Assembly: GCA_002483135.1 (NCBI GenBank)
Contig: DLHI01000024.1
Coordinates: 124,001-188,000, forward strand
DNA length: 64,000 nucleotides
Direction: 5' to 3'
From: Hyphomonadaceae bacterium UBA7672
Lineage (GTDB): Bacteria > Pseudomonadota > Alphaproteobacteria > Caulobacterales > Hyphomonadaceae
The notes beneath the pieces are model-generated. The model searched no databases, was not told the origin of the DNA, and was given only the letters and a program-made list of their open reading frames with translations. Each line of letters begins with the position of its first letter. The first letter of the stretch is position 1. Shown here piece after piece: positions 1 through 9,111 of the stretch. The position numbers and the translations under genes were made by a program.

Positions 1-137
1 CGGCTGAGGTGTCCCGCAGTCTCGTAATAGAGGTAGGCCAGCAGGGACGCCGAAAACAGGATGAAGATCGAGGCGTGCAGCAGCGCCAGCCGGAACGTTG
101 TCGTCCGGACCAGCGCCGGCAGGCGGCCGATCTTCAT
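1..137 (-). CDS. Sensor histidine kinase, N-terminus only (FeuQ-like), cut by window edge
   Basis: Only the first 45 residues are present; the rest lies off the left edge. They show a short basic N-terminus (MKIGRLPALVRTT) followed by a hydrophobic segment from about residue 18 to 40, the usual first membrane helix of a sensor kinase. The start lies 11 bp after the stop of the OmpR-type regulator on the same strand, so the two are almost certainly co-transcribed as a two-component pair. In rhizobia the order degP-feuP-feuQ follows the cyc genes, and the same order is seen here, so a FeuQ-like kinase is inferred from context. No catalytic domain can be checked. Confidence 0.7.
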   Translation of the reverse strand, partial: MKIGRLPALVRTTTFRLALLHASIFILFSASLLAYLYYETAGHLS

Positions 138-148
138 GGCTCAGCGCT

Positions 149-820
149 TCATGCTTCGAGACGATAGCCCGCGCCGCGCACGGTGTGCAGCAGGGGTTTC
201 TCGAAGTCCTTGTCGATCTTCCCGCGCAGGCGCGACACGTGAACGTCGATCACGTTGGTCTGGGGATCGAAGTGATAATCCCACACCTTCTCGAGCAGCA
301 TGGTCCGCGTCACCACCTGACCGGCATGGCGCATGAGGAATTCCAGCAGGCGGAACTCGCGCGGCTGGAGGTCGATCTTCTGCCCATCGCGATGGACTGT
401 GCGCGCGAGCAGATCCATCTCCAGTCCGCCCACCGTCAGACGCGTCGTCGGAATGTCGCCCGTCGCACGGCGGCCGAGGGCTTCGACACGCGCCACAAGC
501 TCGCTCGGCGCGTAAGGCTTCACCAGATAGTCGTCACCGCCGGCCTGCAACCCCTCGACGCGATGATCCACCTCGCCCAGCGCCGACAGGAACAGCGCGG
601 GCGCCCGCCCGCCCGCGTCCCGATAGCGCTTGAGCAATTCCAGGCCGTCAATGCCCGGAAGCATGCGATCGACAACCATGGCGTCGTAGTCGCCCGACCG
701 CGCCTGGCTGAGACCGGACTCGCCATCCCCGCAGACATCGACCGAATGGCCCGCCTCGCCGAGAACTCGTTTGACGAAGGCGGCGGCGTCCGCGTCGTCC
801 TCGATGACGATGACCTTCAT
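149..820 (-). CDS. OmpR/PhoB-family response regulator (FeuP-like)
   Basis: The protein has 223 residues, the normal length for the family. An N-terminal receiver domain (about 1-115) has the acidic pair E7/D8/D9, the phospho-acceptor D51 in the VVDRMLPG loop and the conserved lysine in LVKPYAPSEL. A C-terminal winged helix follows (about 125-220), ending in TVRGAGYRL, the OmpR-type wing. It should bind DNA when phosphorylated by the adjacent kinase. It starts 3 bp after the degP stop and forms an operon with degP and the kinase, so control of an envelope-stress or feuPQ-like regulon is plausible. The FeuP assignment rests on gene order. Confidence 0.9.
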   Translation of the reverse strand: MKVIVIEDDADAAAFVKRVLGEAGHSVDVCGDGESGLSQARSGDYDAMVVDRMLPGIDGLELLKRYRDAGGRAPALFLSALGEVDHRVEGLQAGGDDYLVKPYAPSELVARVEALGRRATGDIPTTRLTVGGLEMDLLARTVHRDGQKIDLQPREFRLLEFLMRHAGQVVTRTMLLEKVWDYHFDPQTNVIDVHVSRLRGKIDKDFEKPLLHTVRGAGYRLEA

Positions 821-823
821 GGA

Positions 824-2380
824 CTAACCTGCGGATGCAATTTCAATTGGACGGAGAACAGTCAGGTCGCCGCACCGGGCCTGATTGCCACAGCCAACGC
901 GCGCGACAACATCCTTCTTGCCCTGCGCGAGCGCCGCGGCGACAGCGTCCTGGTAATCCTTCGGCGTCTTCACGGCTTTCATGTTGATCTCGAGGATCGC
1001 GTCGCCGGGGAAAATGCTCGCCCGGTACAACGGGCCGCGCGGCTCAACCGTCACCACGATCAGACCGGCGCCAACCGCGCCAACATCGAACTTCTTGGCT
1101 TCTTCCGGCGTCAGGGCGCGGATCGTGCCGCCCTCGATCTTCACGTCATCCGAACTCGGCCGCGGCGGCGTCATGCCTGCACGAGCCGGGTCGGGCTCGC
1201 CAGCGGCGAGAGCGCGGTCATCGCGCGCACGCACTGTGACGCGGATTGTCTGTTCCTTGCCGTCCCGGATGATGCGGAAGGCGTTTTCGGTGCCGGCGAG
1301 CAGGCTGCCGACGCGCTGCGTAAGCTGGCGCGTATCCTTCACCTCGTCGCCGTTGACGGAGATGATGATGTCGCCGCGCTTGATGCCGCTGGACTCGGCC
1401 GGCCCGCCCGTCGTGACGGAGCGAACGATGGCGCCGGAATTCTGCTTGAGGCCCCACGCGTCGGCGAGACGCTGGTCGAGACTCTGGATCTCGACGCCCA
1501 GCCATCCGCGCACGACCTTGCCGTCACGAATAAGCGTATCCGAGATAGACTTCGCGGCCGTTGCGTCGATCGCGAAGCCGATGCCCACGCTGCCGCCGCC
1601 AGTGTCGGAGAAGATCATTGTGTTGACGCCGATGACCTCGCCCATGAGGTTGAACGTCGGGCCGCCCGAATTGCCGCGGTTGATGGCGGCGTCGATCTGG
1701 ATGAAGTCGTTGTAATTGCCGCTGTTGAACTCGCGGCCGTCAGCCGAGACGATGCCGGCTGTCGCCGTGCCGCCCAGGCCGAACGGGTTCCCCACCGCGA
1801 CGACCCAATCGCCGACGCGCGGCTTCACCTTGGTCGCGAATTGCACGTAGGGATACGTGCCAGCCTTCTTGACCTTCAGCACGGCCAGGTCGGTCTGCTC
1901 GTCGGAGCCCACGATCTCGGCCTCAAGCTGCGTGCCGTCCTTCAGCGTGACCACAACCTCACGCGCGTTCTCCACGACGTGATGGTTGGTGACGATGTAA
2001 CCGGCGGACGAAATAAAGAAGCCCGAGCCGAGCGCGTTGCCTTCTTCGTCCTGTTCTGGATTGCTCTCGTCCTCGCCTTCACCCTCGCCGAACTCATCTT
2101 CGTACTCTTCGAAACCAGGCAGGCCTCGGAACTGGTCGAACACGCCGTTGCGGTCGGAGCGCTTGATTTCAACTGTCACCGAGACGCTGACCACGGCCGG
2201 GCTCACATTCTCGATGAGGTCTGCAAAGCTCATCGGCGCGCCGGGAGGCGGGGACACTGTGATCGGGCGGGGCGTGTTCTGGGCGAGCGCCGGTGCGACG
2301 AGCATGGGCACGACCAATGACAGGCCCGCCGCCGTCGCGAACAGGCCTGCGCCGATCGTTTTCCGACCGATCCGCACCAT
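824..2380 (-). CDS. degP: Periplasmic serine protease DegP/HtrA (Do family)
   Basis: A Sec signal peptide (hydrophobic core, then VAPALA before QNTP) is followed by a trypsin-like domain and two PDZ domains. Counting from the ATG at 2380 (518 residues), the catalytic triad is H134 (TNHHVV), D164 (QTDLAVLKV) and S238 (RGNSGGP). An acidic linker rich in E and D precedes the protease domain. The 2380 start is preferred because GGGAGA precedes it by 8 bp; an ATG at 2395 and a GTG at 2431 are alternatives. It probably degrades or refolds misfolded envelope proteins. The roughly 250 bp upstream separates it from ccmH and should hold its promoter. Confidence 0.93.
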   Translation of the reverse strand: MVRIGRKTIGAGLFATAAGLSLVVPMLVAPALAQNTPRPITVSPPPGAPMSFADLIENVSPAVVSVSVTVEIKRSDRNGVFDQFRGLPGFEEYEDEFGEGEGEDESNPEQDEEGNALGSGFFISSAGYIVTNHHVVENAREVVVTLKDGTQLEAEIVGSDEQTDLAVLKVKKAGTYPYVQFATKVKPRVGDWVVAVGNPFGLGGTATAGIVSADGREFNSGNYNDFIQIDAAINRGNSGGPTFNLMGEVIGVNTMIFSDTGGGSVGIGFAIDATAAKSISDTLIRDGKVVRGWLGVEIQSLDQRLADAWGLKQNSGAIVRSVTTGGPAESSGIKRGDIIISVNGDEVKDTRQLTQRVGSLLAGTENAFRIIRDGKEQTIRVTVRARDDRALAAGEPDPARAGMTPPRPSSDDVKIEGGTIRALTPEEAKKFDVGAVGAGLIVVTVEPRGPLYRASIFPGDAILEINMKAVKTPKDYQDAVAAALAQGKKDVVARVGCGNQARCGDLTVLRPIEIASAG

Positions 2381-2630
2381 TCTTGTTTCTCCCATCTCAA
2401 TCTTCCCGGCGCCGCCAGTGTGCTGCGCCACTGTTCACAATCCTAGGTGGCAGTTCCAGTCCCGCAACATCAAGTGGCTGTTCTATGGCTGGCCTATTCG
2501 GAGCCCCGCGCGGCGAACCCGCCAGACGACCGCACCGCATCCACTAACGCCATACTTTAAGGCAATCCTGCGGCAGCGCCAGTGCCGCCAAAGGCCGATT
2601 CAAGCCCATTTTCCGAGGTTTAGCCGGCCT

Positions 2631-3044
2631 TCAGCCGACCTCGTCGCCGCGATCGTCGGACACAGGCGCCAGACCGCTTGGCCGGTTCCGGACCAGCTTC
2701 ATACCGAACATTGCAAGTCCGGCCGCGACCAACGCAAAGGGAAAGCCCCACAGCAGAATCGCCCAGCCGTCGAGCGGGGGGCGGAACGAGACATGCTGGC
2801 CGTACCGGGAGACGAAGAAGTCGCGAATCTCCTCGTCGGTGGCGCCCTCCATGACCTGCCGGCGGATCGCCCGCCGCGCATCGACGGCCATGTCTGCCGT
2901 GGACTGGGAAACCGGCTCATTTTCGCAGACCATGCAGCGTGTCTCGCGCATGATGGCCTGGGCGCGCGCTTCGAGAGCCTCGTCGGGGATCGGCTGTTCC
3001 AGCGGCGCAGCCTGCAGCAACAGGGCGATAACCGGCCCGATCAT
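2631..3044 (-). CDS. ccmH: Cytochrome c maturation protein CcmH (CycL)
   Basis: This is a small (137 residue) membrane-anchored periplasmic thiol-disulfide protein. It has an N-terminal hydrophobic segment, the RCMVC motif with the redox cysteines C37 and C40, and a C-terminal membrane helix (ILLWGFPFALVAAGLAMFG). In the family it keeps the CXXCH cysteines of apocytochrome c reduced and hands them to the CcmF haem lyase. Its start codon overlaps the ccmF stop (ATGA at 3041-3044), so translation is coupled. Its length matches alphaproteobacterial CycL, which lacks the TPR domain carried by the enterobacterial fusion; that domain is supplied here by CcmI. Confidence 0.95.
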   Translation of the reverse strand: MIGPVIALLLQAAPLEQPIPDEALEARAQAIMRETRCMVCENEPVSQSTADMAVDARRAIRRQVMEGATDEEIRDFFVSRYGQHVSFRPPLDGWAILLWGFPFALVAAGLAMFGMKLVRNRPSGLAPVSDDRGDEVG

Positions 3045-5032
3045 GCCGAAGCTCCAACGCCTGCCTCGGGTTTGGCCGGCTCCGGCGTTGGCGCAGCGGG
3101 CGCTTCGGCGTTGGCGGCCGACCGTCTGCGCAGGCGCGCCGCCAGCGACATGAAGCCTCCCACCGCAATCAGTGCAGCCCCGCCGAATACCCAGTCGATC
3201 AGCGGATGATGCGCGATCCGGATGCGCCAGACACCATCCTGGTCGCGCAGCTGATCGCCGAGCGCGACGTATACGTCACCGCCCAGCGTCTTGCGGATCG
3301 CCACCTCCGTCGTGCCCATTTCGGAGACTGGATAGCTGCGCTGTTCGGGCTGGAGCAGCTCGGTGCGCCCGTCATGGGTCGCCAGAATATCGGCGCGCGT
3401 GGCGACATAGTTGGGGCCGTCCACGATCTTCACACCCTGGAACTCAAACGACCAGCCGGCCATCTCTGCGCTCTGTCCCTGCGCGAGCGGGAAGGTCTGC
3501 TCGGTGCGCGCGGCGGTCTCGACCGTGGCGCCGATGACGAAGACGCCCATGCCGATATGCGCGATCGCCATGCCCCACACGGTCAGCGGCAGCTTCAGGA
3601 TCCTGCGCCATCCACCCGCGCCTGCACGCCGCAGGATGTCCTGCGCCACGCCCGCGATCACCCACACCCCGACCAGGACGCCAAAGCCAAGAAAGACACC
3701 CCAGCCGCCCATCGCCAGCGCAACCAACGCTGCGAGCACCGCGATGATCGCCGAGGGGAGCAGCCACTTCAGCAGCGGCGTCATCTCGGCCTTGCGCCAG
3801 GGCGCGGCCTGCGCGAGCGGCATGAAGAGCAGGAGGAACGCCACCATCGGCGCAAGAGTCAGCTGGAAATATGGCTCGCCGATGGACATCGAGGCGGCCT
3901 CGGGCGCGATTAACTTCGCCTCCCCCATCCATTGCAGCACCATGGGCGTCACCGTGCCCACGAGCACCAGCGCCGCCGACACCGACAGGAACAGGTTGTT
4001 GAGAACGAGAGCGCCCTCGCGGCTAACCGGATCAAACTCGGGTCCGGCCTTCAGCTGCGGCGCACGCCACGCAAACAGGGCCAGCGCAGCCCCGCCCGCG
4101 AGGCCTAGCCCGATCAGCAGGATCGTTCCCCGGGCCGGATCGACCGCAAACGCGTGCACCGACGTCAGCACGCCCGAGCGCACGAGGAAGGTGCCCAGCA
4201 GCGAAAGGCAGAATGCCAGCACGGCCAGGAACACGGTCCACGACGCCATGCCGCCGCGCTTTTCCGTGACGATCAGCGAGTGAACCAGCGCCGCCGCAAC
4301 CAGCCACGGCATGAACGAGGCGTTCTCGACCGGATCCCAGAACCACCAGCCGCCCCAGCCGAGCTCGTAATAGGCCCAGATGGCGCCCAGCGCGATGCCG
4401 ATCGTGAGGCAGCTCCATGCACCTAGCGCCCATGGCCGGGTGCGACGCGCCCAGTCGCGGTCGATCTCGCCATTGATCAGGCCCGCGGCCGCGAGCGAGA
4501 ACACGAACGACATCCCGACATAGCCGAGATAGAGGAAGGGGGGATGAAGCGCGACCGCCGGATCCTGCAGCAGCGGGTTGAGCCCTGCGCCATCGAACGG
4601 TGGATCGGCAAGCCGCGTGAACGGGCTCGACACGAACAGCAGGTAGAGAAACGAGCCCACCGTCAGCAGGCCCTGCACGCCCAGCGCCCGGTCGCGCAGC
4701 TTGCCCTCGCGCATCGTCAGCGCGGCAAGTGCGCCATAGCCTGCCATGATCACACACCACAGCAGCATCGAGCCCTCGTGGTTGCCCCACGCGCCGGCGA
4801 TCCGGTACAGCAGCGGCTTCTGCGAGTGCGAGTGCGCGGCAACCAGCTCGACCGAAAAGTCGAGCCGCACGAAACTAATGATCAACGTCAGCAGCGACAG
4901 CGCCGCGAAAATCGCGCCTGCGACCGCCAGTCTGCGCGCCGCCTCCCCACCGCTCGTCAGGCCAAGAACGCTCTGGCCCACCGCCGCGCCAAGCGCGAGG
5001 AAAGCCAGCAGGTGACCCAGTTCTGCAATCAC
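3041..5032 (-). CDS. ccmF: Haem lyase CcmF (CycK)
   Basis: The protein has 663 residues with many membrane helices and the haem-handling WWD-type segment (ELGWGGWWFWDPVENASFMPW, around residues 225-245), followed by conserved periplasmic loops with histidines such as LVHS. CcmF together with CcmH and CcmI attaches haem covalently to apocytochrome c at the periplasmic face. It overlaps ccmH at its 3' end and ccmE at its 5' end, both by 4 bp, so the four genes form one tightly coupled operon. The haem transport genes ccmABCD are not in this window. Confidence 0.97.
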   Translation of the reverse strand: MIAELGHLLAFLALGAAVGQSVLGLTSGGEAARRLAVAGAIFAALSLLTLIISFVRLDFSVELVAAHSHSQKPLLYRIAGAWGNHEGSMLLWCVIMAGYGALAALTMREGKLRDRALGVQGLLTVGSFLYLLFVSSPFTRLADPPFDGAGLNPLLQDPAVALHPPFLYLGYVGMSFVFSLAAAGLINGEIDRDWARRTRPWALGAWSCLTIGIALGAIWAYYELGWGGWWFWDPVENASFMPWLVAAALVHSLIVTEKRGGMASWTVFLAVLAFCLSLLGTFLVRSGVLTSVHAFAVDPARGTILLIGLGLAGGAALALFAWRAPQLKAGPEFDPVSREGALVLNNLFLSVSAALVLVGTVTPMVLQWMGEAKLIAPEAASMSIGEPYFQLTLAPMVAFLLLFMPLAQAAPWRKAEMTPLLKWLLPSAIIAVLAALVALAMGGWGVFLGFGVLVGVWVIAGVAQDILRRAGAGGWRRILKLPLTVWGMAIAHIGMGVFVIGATVETAARTEQTFPLAQGQSAEMAGWSFEFQGVKIVDGPNYVATRADILATHDGRTELLQPEQRSYPVSEMGTTEVAIRKTLGGDVYVALGDQLRDQDGVWRIRIAHHPLIDWVFGGAALIAVGGFMSLAARLRRRSAANAEAPAAPTPEPAKPEAGVGASA

Positions 5033-5517
5033 GTCGCCGACCCGTCGCCGCAGGTCATCGTGCCGTCAGCCATGGCCTGCTCTCCGCCGCTCTCGGCGGC
5101 GCGCTTCAGAGAGTCGTAGGCTTCCTTCGGCATGTAGTTCTCGTCGTGCTTGGCAAGCACGCGCGTAGCCACCAGCGTGCCGTGCACATCGAACTTGCCC
5201 TCGGCGACGACGCCCTTGCCTTCCACCACCATGTCCGGCGGAATGCCGTCGAACACGACTGGCACAGTGTTCTTGCAGTCAGTGATGCGGAACTGCAGCA
5301 ACTTGCCGTCTTCGCCGTGCGTCTGGCTCCCGACCTCGATCAGACCGCCGACGCGGACATTCTGCTTGAAAGTCTCGACGCCCTTGCTGGCGATATCCGA
5401 GGGCGACTGGAAGAACGCCACCGCGCCGCCGAGGCCAATGACGCCAAGCGTCACCGCGCCCGCCATCAGCACGCCGGCGGCGCCGATGAACCAGAGCCTT
5501 TGGGAACGCTTGCGCAT
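5029..5517 (-). CDS. ccmE: Haem chaperone CcmE (CycJ)
   Basis: From the ATG at 5517 (MRKRSQRL) the protein has 162 residues. It has one N-terminal membrane anchor, an OB-fold periplasmic domain, and the haem-binding HDENY motif with the covalent-haem residue H124 and ligand Y128. CcmE carries haem from CcmC to CcmF. A longer reading from 5550 is possible but lacks the basic-then-hydrophobic start typical of CcmE. It lies between ccmI (102 bp upstream) and ccmF (4 bp overlap). Confidence 0.95.
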   Translation of the reverse strand: MRKRSQRLWFIGAAGVLMAGAVTLGVIGLGGAVAFFQSPSDIASKGVETFKQNVRVGGLIEVGSQTHGEDGKLLQFRITDCKNTVPVVFDGIPPDMVVEGKGVVAEGKFDVHGTLVATRVLAKHDENYMPKEAYDSLKRAAESGGEQAMADGTMTCGDGSAT

Positions 5518-5618
5518 TGTGTGCAGCTCCGTACGACCGATCGAGGGCAATCAGTTGGACTGAATATATTGGGCGGAACTTCAGCGCGCCAGCGACACGA
5601 TGGCGCTAAAAGCATCAC

Positions 5619-6569
5619 TTATTCGGGGGAAGTGCCGCCAGGCGGGGGTGTTGGCGCGTCGATGCCGAACATTTGCCGCATCGCAGCGAACATCTGCCGC
5701 TCGGGCCCGCCTTCCGTTACCCGTCTATCAACATCGGCCCAGATGGCCTCGGCCTCGGCCTTCTTGCCCTGCAACCACAGCCCGATACCCGCCATGTAGC
5801 CGATGCGGAGATCGCTGGTGTCGAGCCGATAGGCCTGATTGTAGAGGTCCGATGTCTTCACATCGATCGTCTGCGTGGCCTTGAAGCGGCCGTCGGCCCA
5901 GGCCTTGAGTATCGCACGGTCATTCGGCGCGAGCCTCAGGCCCTCGCTGAAGGCGGCGTCGGCCTGATCAATATGGCCGGTGCTGACGTAGATCTCGCCG
6001 ATCATCCGGTGGGCTTCCGCGTCGCCGGGGACGGCCTTCACGCGCTCCTGAATCAAGGCCAGCATCTGAACGCCAGTCAGCGATTCCGGATCCTGCAACA
6101 GCTTCTGGCCAAGTCTGGGCAGCTTATCGCGCGTTGCCGCGTCGATTTCGCCAGTCGCCATGAAGTTGAGTTCGGAGATTGCATCGGCTGCCGGCTCGAA
6201 CGTCGGGTCACGCCGCAGCGCCGTGCGATACGCGCTCAGCGCTTCCTCCATCCGGCCATTGGAGAAATAGAGGTTCCCGATCCGCTGGAATGGCGAAGGA
6301 TCGTTCGGCGCCTTGCGCGCCATGTCCTGCTGCAACGCAAGATACTGTTCTGCCGTAACGCTCTCCGGATTGCTTGTCTCGCGCGCCTGGATGTCCGCGA
6401 TCCGGGCGTCCAGCGGCAGGTCGCCCATGTCCGGACGGCCCAGCGCGAAGTAGACTCCGGCCGCCGCAGCTCCCGCAACCAGCACGCCAAGCCGCACCGG
6501 CGTCGAGCGCGCGACGAACCACGCCCCGCCGACCACGAAAACTGCAGCTACGAGTACGATCCAGGTCAA
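5619..6569 (-). CDS. ccmI: Cytochrome c maturation TPR protein CcmI (CycH)
   Basis: The protein has 316 residues. Two closely spaced hydrophobic segments lie at the N-terminus (about 1-21 and 27-45), followed by a short linker and TPR-like helical repeats (NDPSPFQRIGNLYFSNGRME, then GDAEAHRMIGEIYVSTGHID). This is the CycH/CcmI plan: a membrane-anchored chaperone that captures the C-terminus of apocytochrome c for CcmF/CcmH. Its start overlaps the stop of the upstream histidine kinase by 4 bp, so the ccm genes are probably co-transcribed with that two-component system. About 100 bp separates it from ccmE. Confidence 0.9.
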   Translation of the reverse strand: MTWIVLVAAVFVVGGAWFVARSTPVRLGVLVAGAAAAGVYFALGRPDMGDLPLDARIADIQARETSNPESVTAEQYLALQQDMARKAPNDPSPFQRIGNLYFSNGRMEEALSAYRTALRRDPTFEPAADAISELNFMATGEIDAATRDKLPRLGQKLLQDPESLTGVQMLALIQERVKAVPGDAEAHRMIGEIYVSTGHIDQADAAFSEGLRLAPNDRAILKAWADGRFKATQTIDVKTSDLYNQAYRLDTSDLRIGYMAGIGLWLQGKKAEAEAIWADVDRRVTEGGPERQMFAAMRQMFGIDAPTPPPGGTSPE

Positions 6570-7975
6570 AGTGGAGCCGCCGGAAGCTCAAGCCGCGCAC
6601 GCAGGCCGCCTATGGGGCTGTCTTCCAGGTGCAGCCGACCGCCATAGATGTCCGCGAGTTCGGTCACGATCGACAATCCCAATCCGGTGCCCGGCGCCGA
6701 TTCGTCGAGGCGCTTGCCGCGCTCCAGCGCCTTTGCCCGGTGTTCTGGCGGCAATCCCGGTCCGTCATCATCGACAGTTACCTGAAGACCATCGTCGTTC
6801 CGGGTTACCTTCACATTGATCCGCGACTTGCACCATTTGGCCGCGTTCTCCAACAGGTTTCCGATCAACTCGTCGAAATCGCCGCGCTCCCCACGAAAAA
6901 TTGCGTTGGCGTCAACTTCGACATCAATCGCCAGTCCCTTGTCGCGATGCAGCCGTTCAAGCATCCGGGCGATGCCTTCCACAGGCTCGCGCACATCGGT
7001 CCGCGCGCCGAGCACCTCGGCCTGCGCCGCCGCCTGCGCGCGCTTCAGATAGTGGTTCACGTTGGTCGTCATCGCCTCGGTCTGGCGCCGCACCAGTTCG
7101 GCCAGCTTGTCGGTCCCCTTTGCTTCGTTCTTCAACACGGCCAGTGGGGTCTTCAACGCATGCGCCAGATTACCGACATGCGTGCGCGCGCGTTCCACCA
7201 CCTTGCGGTTGTGCGTGATCAGCGTGTTGATCTCGGTGACAAGGGGGGTGAGTTCGGTTGGGTATTCGCCATCCAGATTGTCGCGCCGCCCCGCGCGCAC
7301 ATCTCCGAGACTGTGCTGGATCGTGTGAAGGGGGCGCAGGCCATAGCGGATGACGACAAACACGCCGCCGATCAAGCCCAAAGCCAGCACGGCAAGCGCA
7401 ACGGCGAGCCTCAGCGCAAAGCTGTTCACGGATGCGTCCGCCGCAGTGCGATCAAACCCGGCATAGAGGAGAATTGGATTGGGCCGCTCGGGGAAGGTCA
7501 CGGCCTGCACGCCAATGCGCGTCTGCCGGCCGTCGGGGCCCGGCGCATCCAGATGCCTGACGACACCTGGCTCCGAGGTCGCTTGCTTCCGGGTATCTCC
7601 CGCGAGCATCAGGTCTTCATCCGCAAAGCTGATGGACTCGCGTCGATCGCTGACCTCGCCACGCTCATCGAGATTGAGGACCGCCCAGTAGCGGCCCGAC
7701 AGCGCCCGGCCAAATCTCTCGTCTTTGGGAAGCTTGGTGTCGTCGAACGTCACGATGCCAGACTCGGCGCTTACGGATGCCGCAATCGAAACAAGCGTTT
7801 CGTTCAGTTGAAGATCGAGCTGATTGTCAGTTTCGGAGCGATAGAAAGCCTGCAGCGACCAGCCGGCCGCGAGTAGTACAACGGCGCTCCACACTCCCGC
7901 CGCAACAAGCATGCGCCGGGCGATGGAGCCGCGGGTCAGCGTCCCCGTTGTCTCCCCGGCTGCCTTTTCGGCCAT
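6566..7975 (-). CDS. PhoQ-type sensor histidine kinase
   Basis: The protein has 469 residues. Membrane helices at about 21-44 and 187-210 flank a periplasmic sensor domain of about 140 residues. HAMP-like sequence follows, then the dimerisation domain with the phospho-accepting H272 in LAHALKTPLAVL, and an ATPase domain with an N box (DELIGNLLENAAKW), a G1 box (DDDGPGL) and a G2 box (GTGLGLSI). It starts 1 bp after the stop of its regulator and overlaps ccmI. The HALKTPL form of the H box is shared with PhoQ-like kinases. Its signal is unknown. Confidence 0.93.
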   Translation of the reverse strand: MAEKAAGETTGTLTRGSIARRMLVAAGVWSAVVLLAAGWSLQAFYRSETDNQLDLQLNETLVSIAASVSAESGIVTFDDTKLPKDERFGRALSGRYWAVLNLDERGEVSDRRESISFADEDLMLAGDTRKQATSEPGVVRHLDAPGPDGRQTRIGVQAVTFPERPNPILLYAGFDRTAADASVNSFALRLAVALAVLALGLIGGVFVVIRYGLRPLHTIQHSLGDVRAGRRDNLDGEYPTELTPLVTEINTLITHNRKVVERARTHVGNLAHALKTPLAVLKNEAKGTDKLAELVRRQTEAMTTNVNHYLKRAQAAAQAEVLGARTDVREPVEGIARMLERLHRDKGLAIDVEVDANAIFRGERGDFDELIGNLLENAAKWCKSRINVKVTRNDDGLQVTVDDDGPGLPPEHRAKALERGKRLDESAPGTGLGLSIVTELADIYGGRLHLEDSPIGGLRARLELPAAPL

Positions 7976-7976
7976 G

Positions 7977-8657
7977 CTATTCCGCTACGTGTTCGACCTT
8001 GGGATCAATGAGACGATATCCCAAACCACGCTCCGTCAAGATGCGGTTCGATCCGATCTTGCGACGCAGGCGGCCGACAAACACCTCGATGGTGTTCGAA
8101 TCGCGGTCAAAGTCCTGATCATAGATATGCTCGACCAGTTCAGTACGCGGCACCACCCGTCCCTGATGATGCATCAGGTAGGACAGCACGCGATACTCGT
8201 GCGAGGTGAGCTTGATCGGCTCGCCGTTGACGGACGCTCGCGCAGCGCGCGTGTCCACTCGCAAGTCACCGCATTCCAACGCGGCGCTGGCGTGTCCGGC
8301 GGCCCGCCGCAACAGGGCGCGAAGACGTGCGAGCAACTCCTCGGTCACGAACGGCTTGGTGACATAGTCGTCAGCGCCCGCATCGAAGCCCGCGACCTTC
8401 TCGCTCCAGCGATCGCGCGCGGTCAGGATCAAGACAGGCATGTCCTTGCCCGTGTTGCGCCACTTCTCCAGCACGCGCACGCCATCCATCTTGGGCAGGC
8501 CAAGGTCCAGCACGACCGCGTCATAGGGCTCGGTCTCGCCAAGGAAGTGGCCTTCCTCGCCATCGACGGCGAGATCGACGGCATAGCCCGCCTGCGATAG
8601 CCCCTCGGAGAGCTGCCGGCCCAGATCCGGATCATCTTCGACAACCAGAATTCTCAT
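7977..8657 (-). CDS. OmpR-family response regulator
   Basis: The protein has 226 residues. The receiver domain has D8/D9, the phospho-acceptor D51 (VVLDLGLPKMDG) and K in YVTKPF. The C-terminal winged-helix DNA-binding domain ends with LTERGLGYRL. It is the partner of the kinase that begins 1 bp downstream. A PepSY-like secreted protein ends 9 bp upstream on the same strand, an arrangement common for PhoP/PhoQ-like systems in alphaproteobacteria. Targets cannot be named from this sequence. Confidence 0.93.
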   Translation of the reverse strand: MRILVVEDDPDLGRQLSEGLSQAGYAVDLAVDGEEGHFLGETEPYDAVVLDLGLPKMDGVRVLEKWRNTGKDMPVLILTARDRWSEKVAGFDAGADDYVTKPFVTEELLARLRALLRRAAGHASAALECGDLRVDTRAARASVNGEPIKLTSHEYRVLSYLMHHQGRVVPRTELVEHIYDQDFDRDSNTIEVFVGRLRRKIGSNRILTERGLGYRLIDPKVEHVAE

Positions 8658-8666
8658 GACCTGTTC

Positions 8667-9011
8667 CTACCGACGTCTTGTTGCGGGTTCAGTGAACGTC
8701 AGGCGCTTGCCGTCGTCAGTGAGCCACGAAATTACGTAAAAATCGCCCTGCCGGCGGGCATCAAGGTGGCGCCCGCCATGCTGCGATTTCAGGCGGCGCA
8801 GAATCTCCGAAAGCGGGATTTCCTGCGCTTGCTGCTCGGGCGAGCGCTCGCTACGCGGCACATCCCACTGCGACGACGGCTGGCCGTCGCCGCGCTGGAA
8901 GGGCATCTCGAACGGCGCGCGGTCCGTCTGTCGCTGCGCCTGCGCCGGTGCAGAAATGGACAGCGCGGCAGCAACCAGGACAAGGGGGGTTAAGGCTATC
9001 CGTTTCAACAT
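8667..9011 (-). CDS. Small exported PepSY-like protein
   Basis: Read from the ATG at 9011 (MLKRIALTPLVLVAAAL) this is a 114-residue protein with a clear Sec signal peptide ending at APAQAQ, a proline- and glutamine-rich linker, and a C-terminal module (EIPLSEILRRLKSQHGG, then DFYVISWLTDDGKR). That module resembles the PepSY fold often encoded beside two-component genes. It directly precedes the response regulator and is probably the first gene of the regulator-kinase-ccm transcript. A role as a periplasmic modulator of the kinase is inferred only. A longer reading from 9194 has no export signal at its start. Confidence 0.75.
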   Translation of the reverse strand: MLKRIALTPLVLVAAALSISAPAQAQRQTDRAPFEMPFQRGDGQPSSQWDVPRSERSPEQQAQEIPLSEILRRLKSQHGGRHLDARRQGDFYVISWLTDDGKRLTFTEPATRRR

Positions 9012-9111
9012 GCCCAAGTGTGTAAGTCCGGGTCGGTGAACCCCGACTGAACAGTTTCTCCCAAAACGGACGGCCCGCAGGATTGACTGCATTTTTTCGC
9101 TCATCCGGGGA

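Noticed and set aside
98..2320. 740-codon open frame on the plus strand
   Set aside because: It is antisense to the response regulator and degP, which have complete family motifs. Long antisense frames are expected at this GC content.
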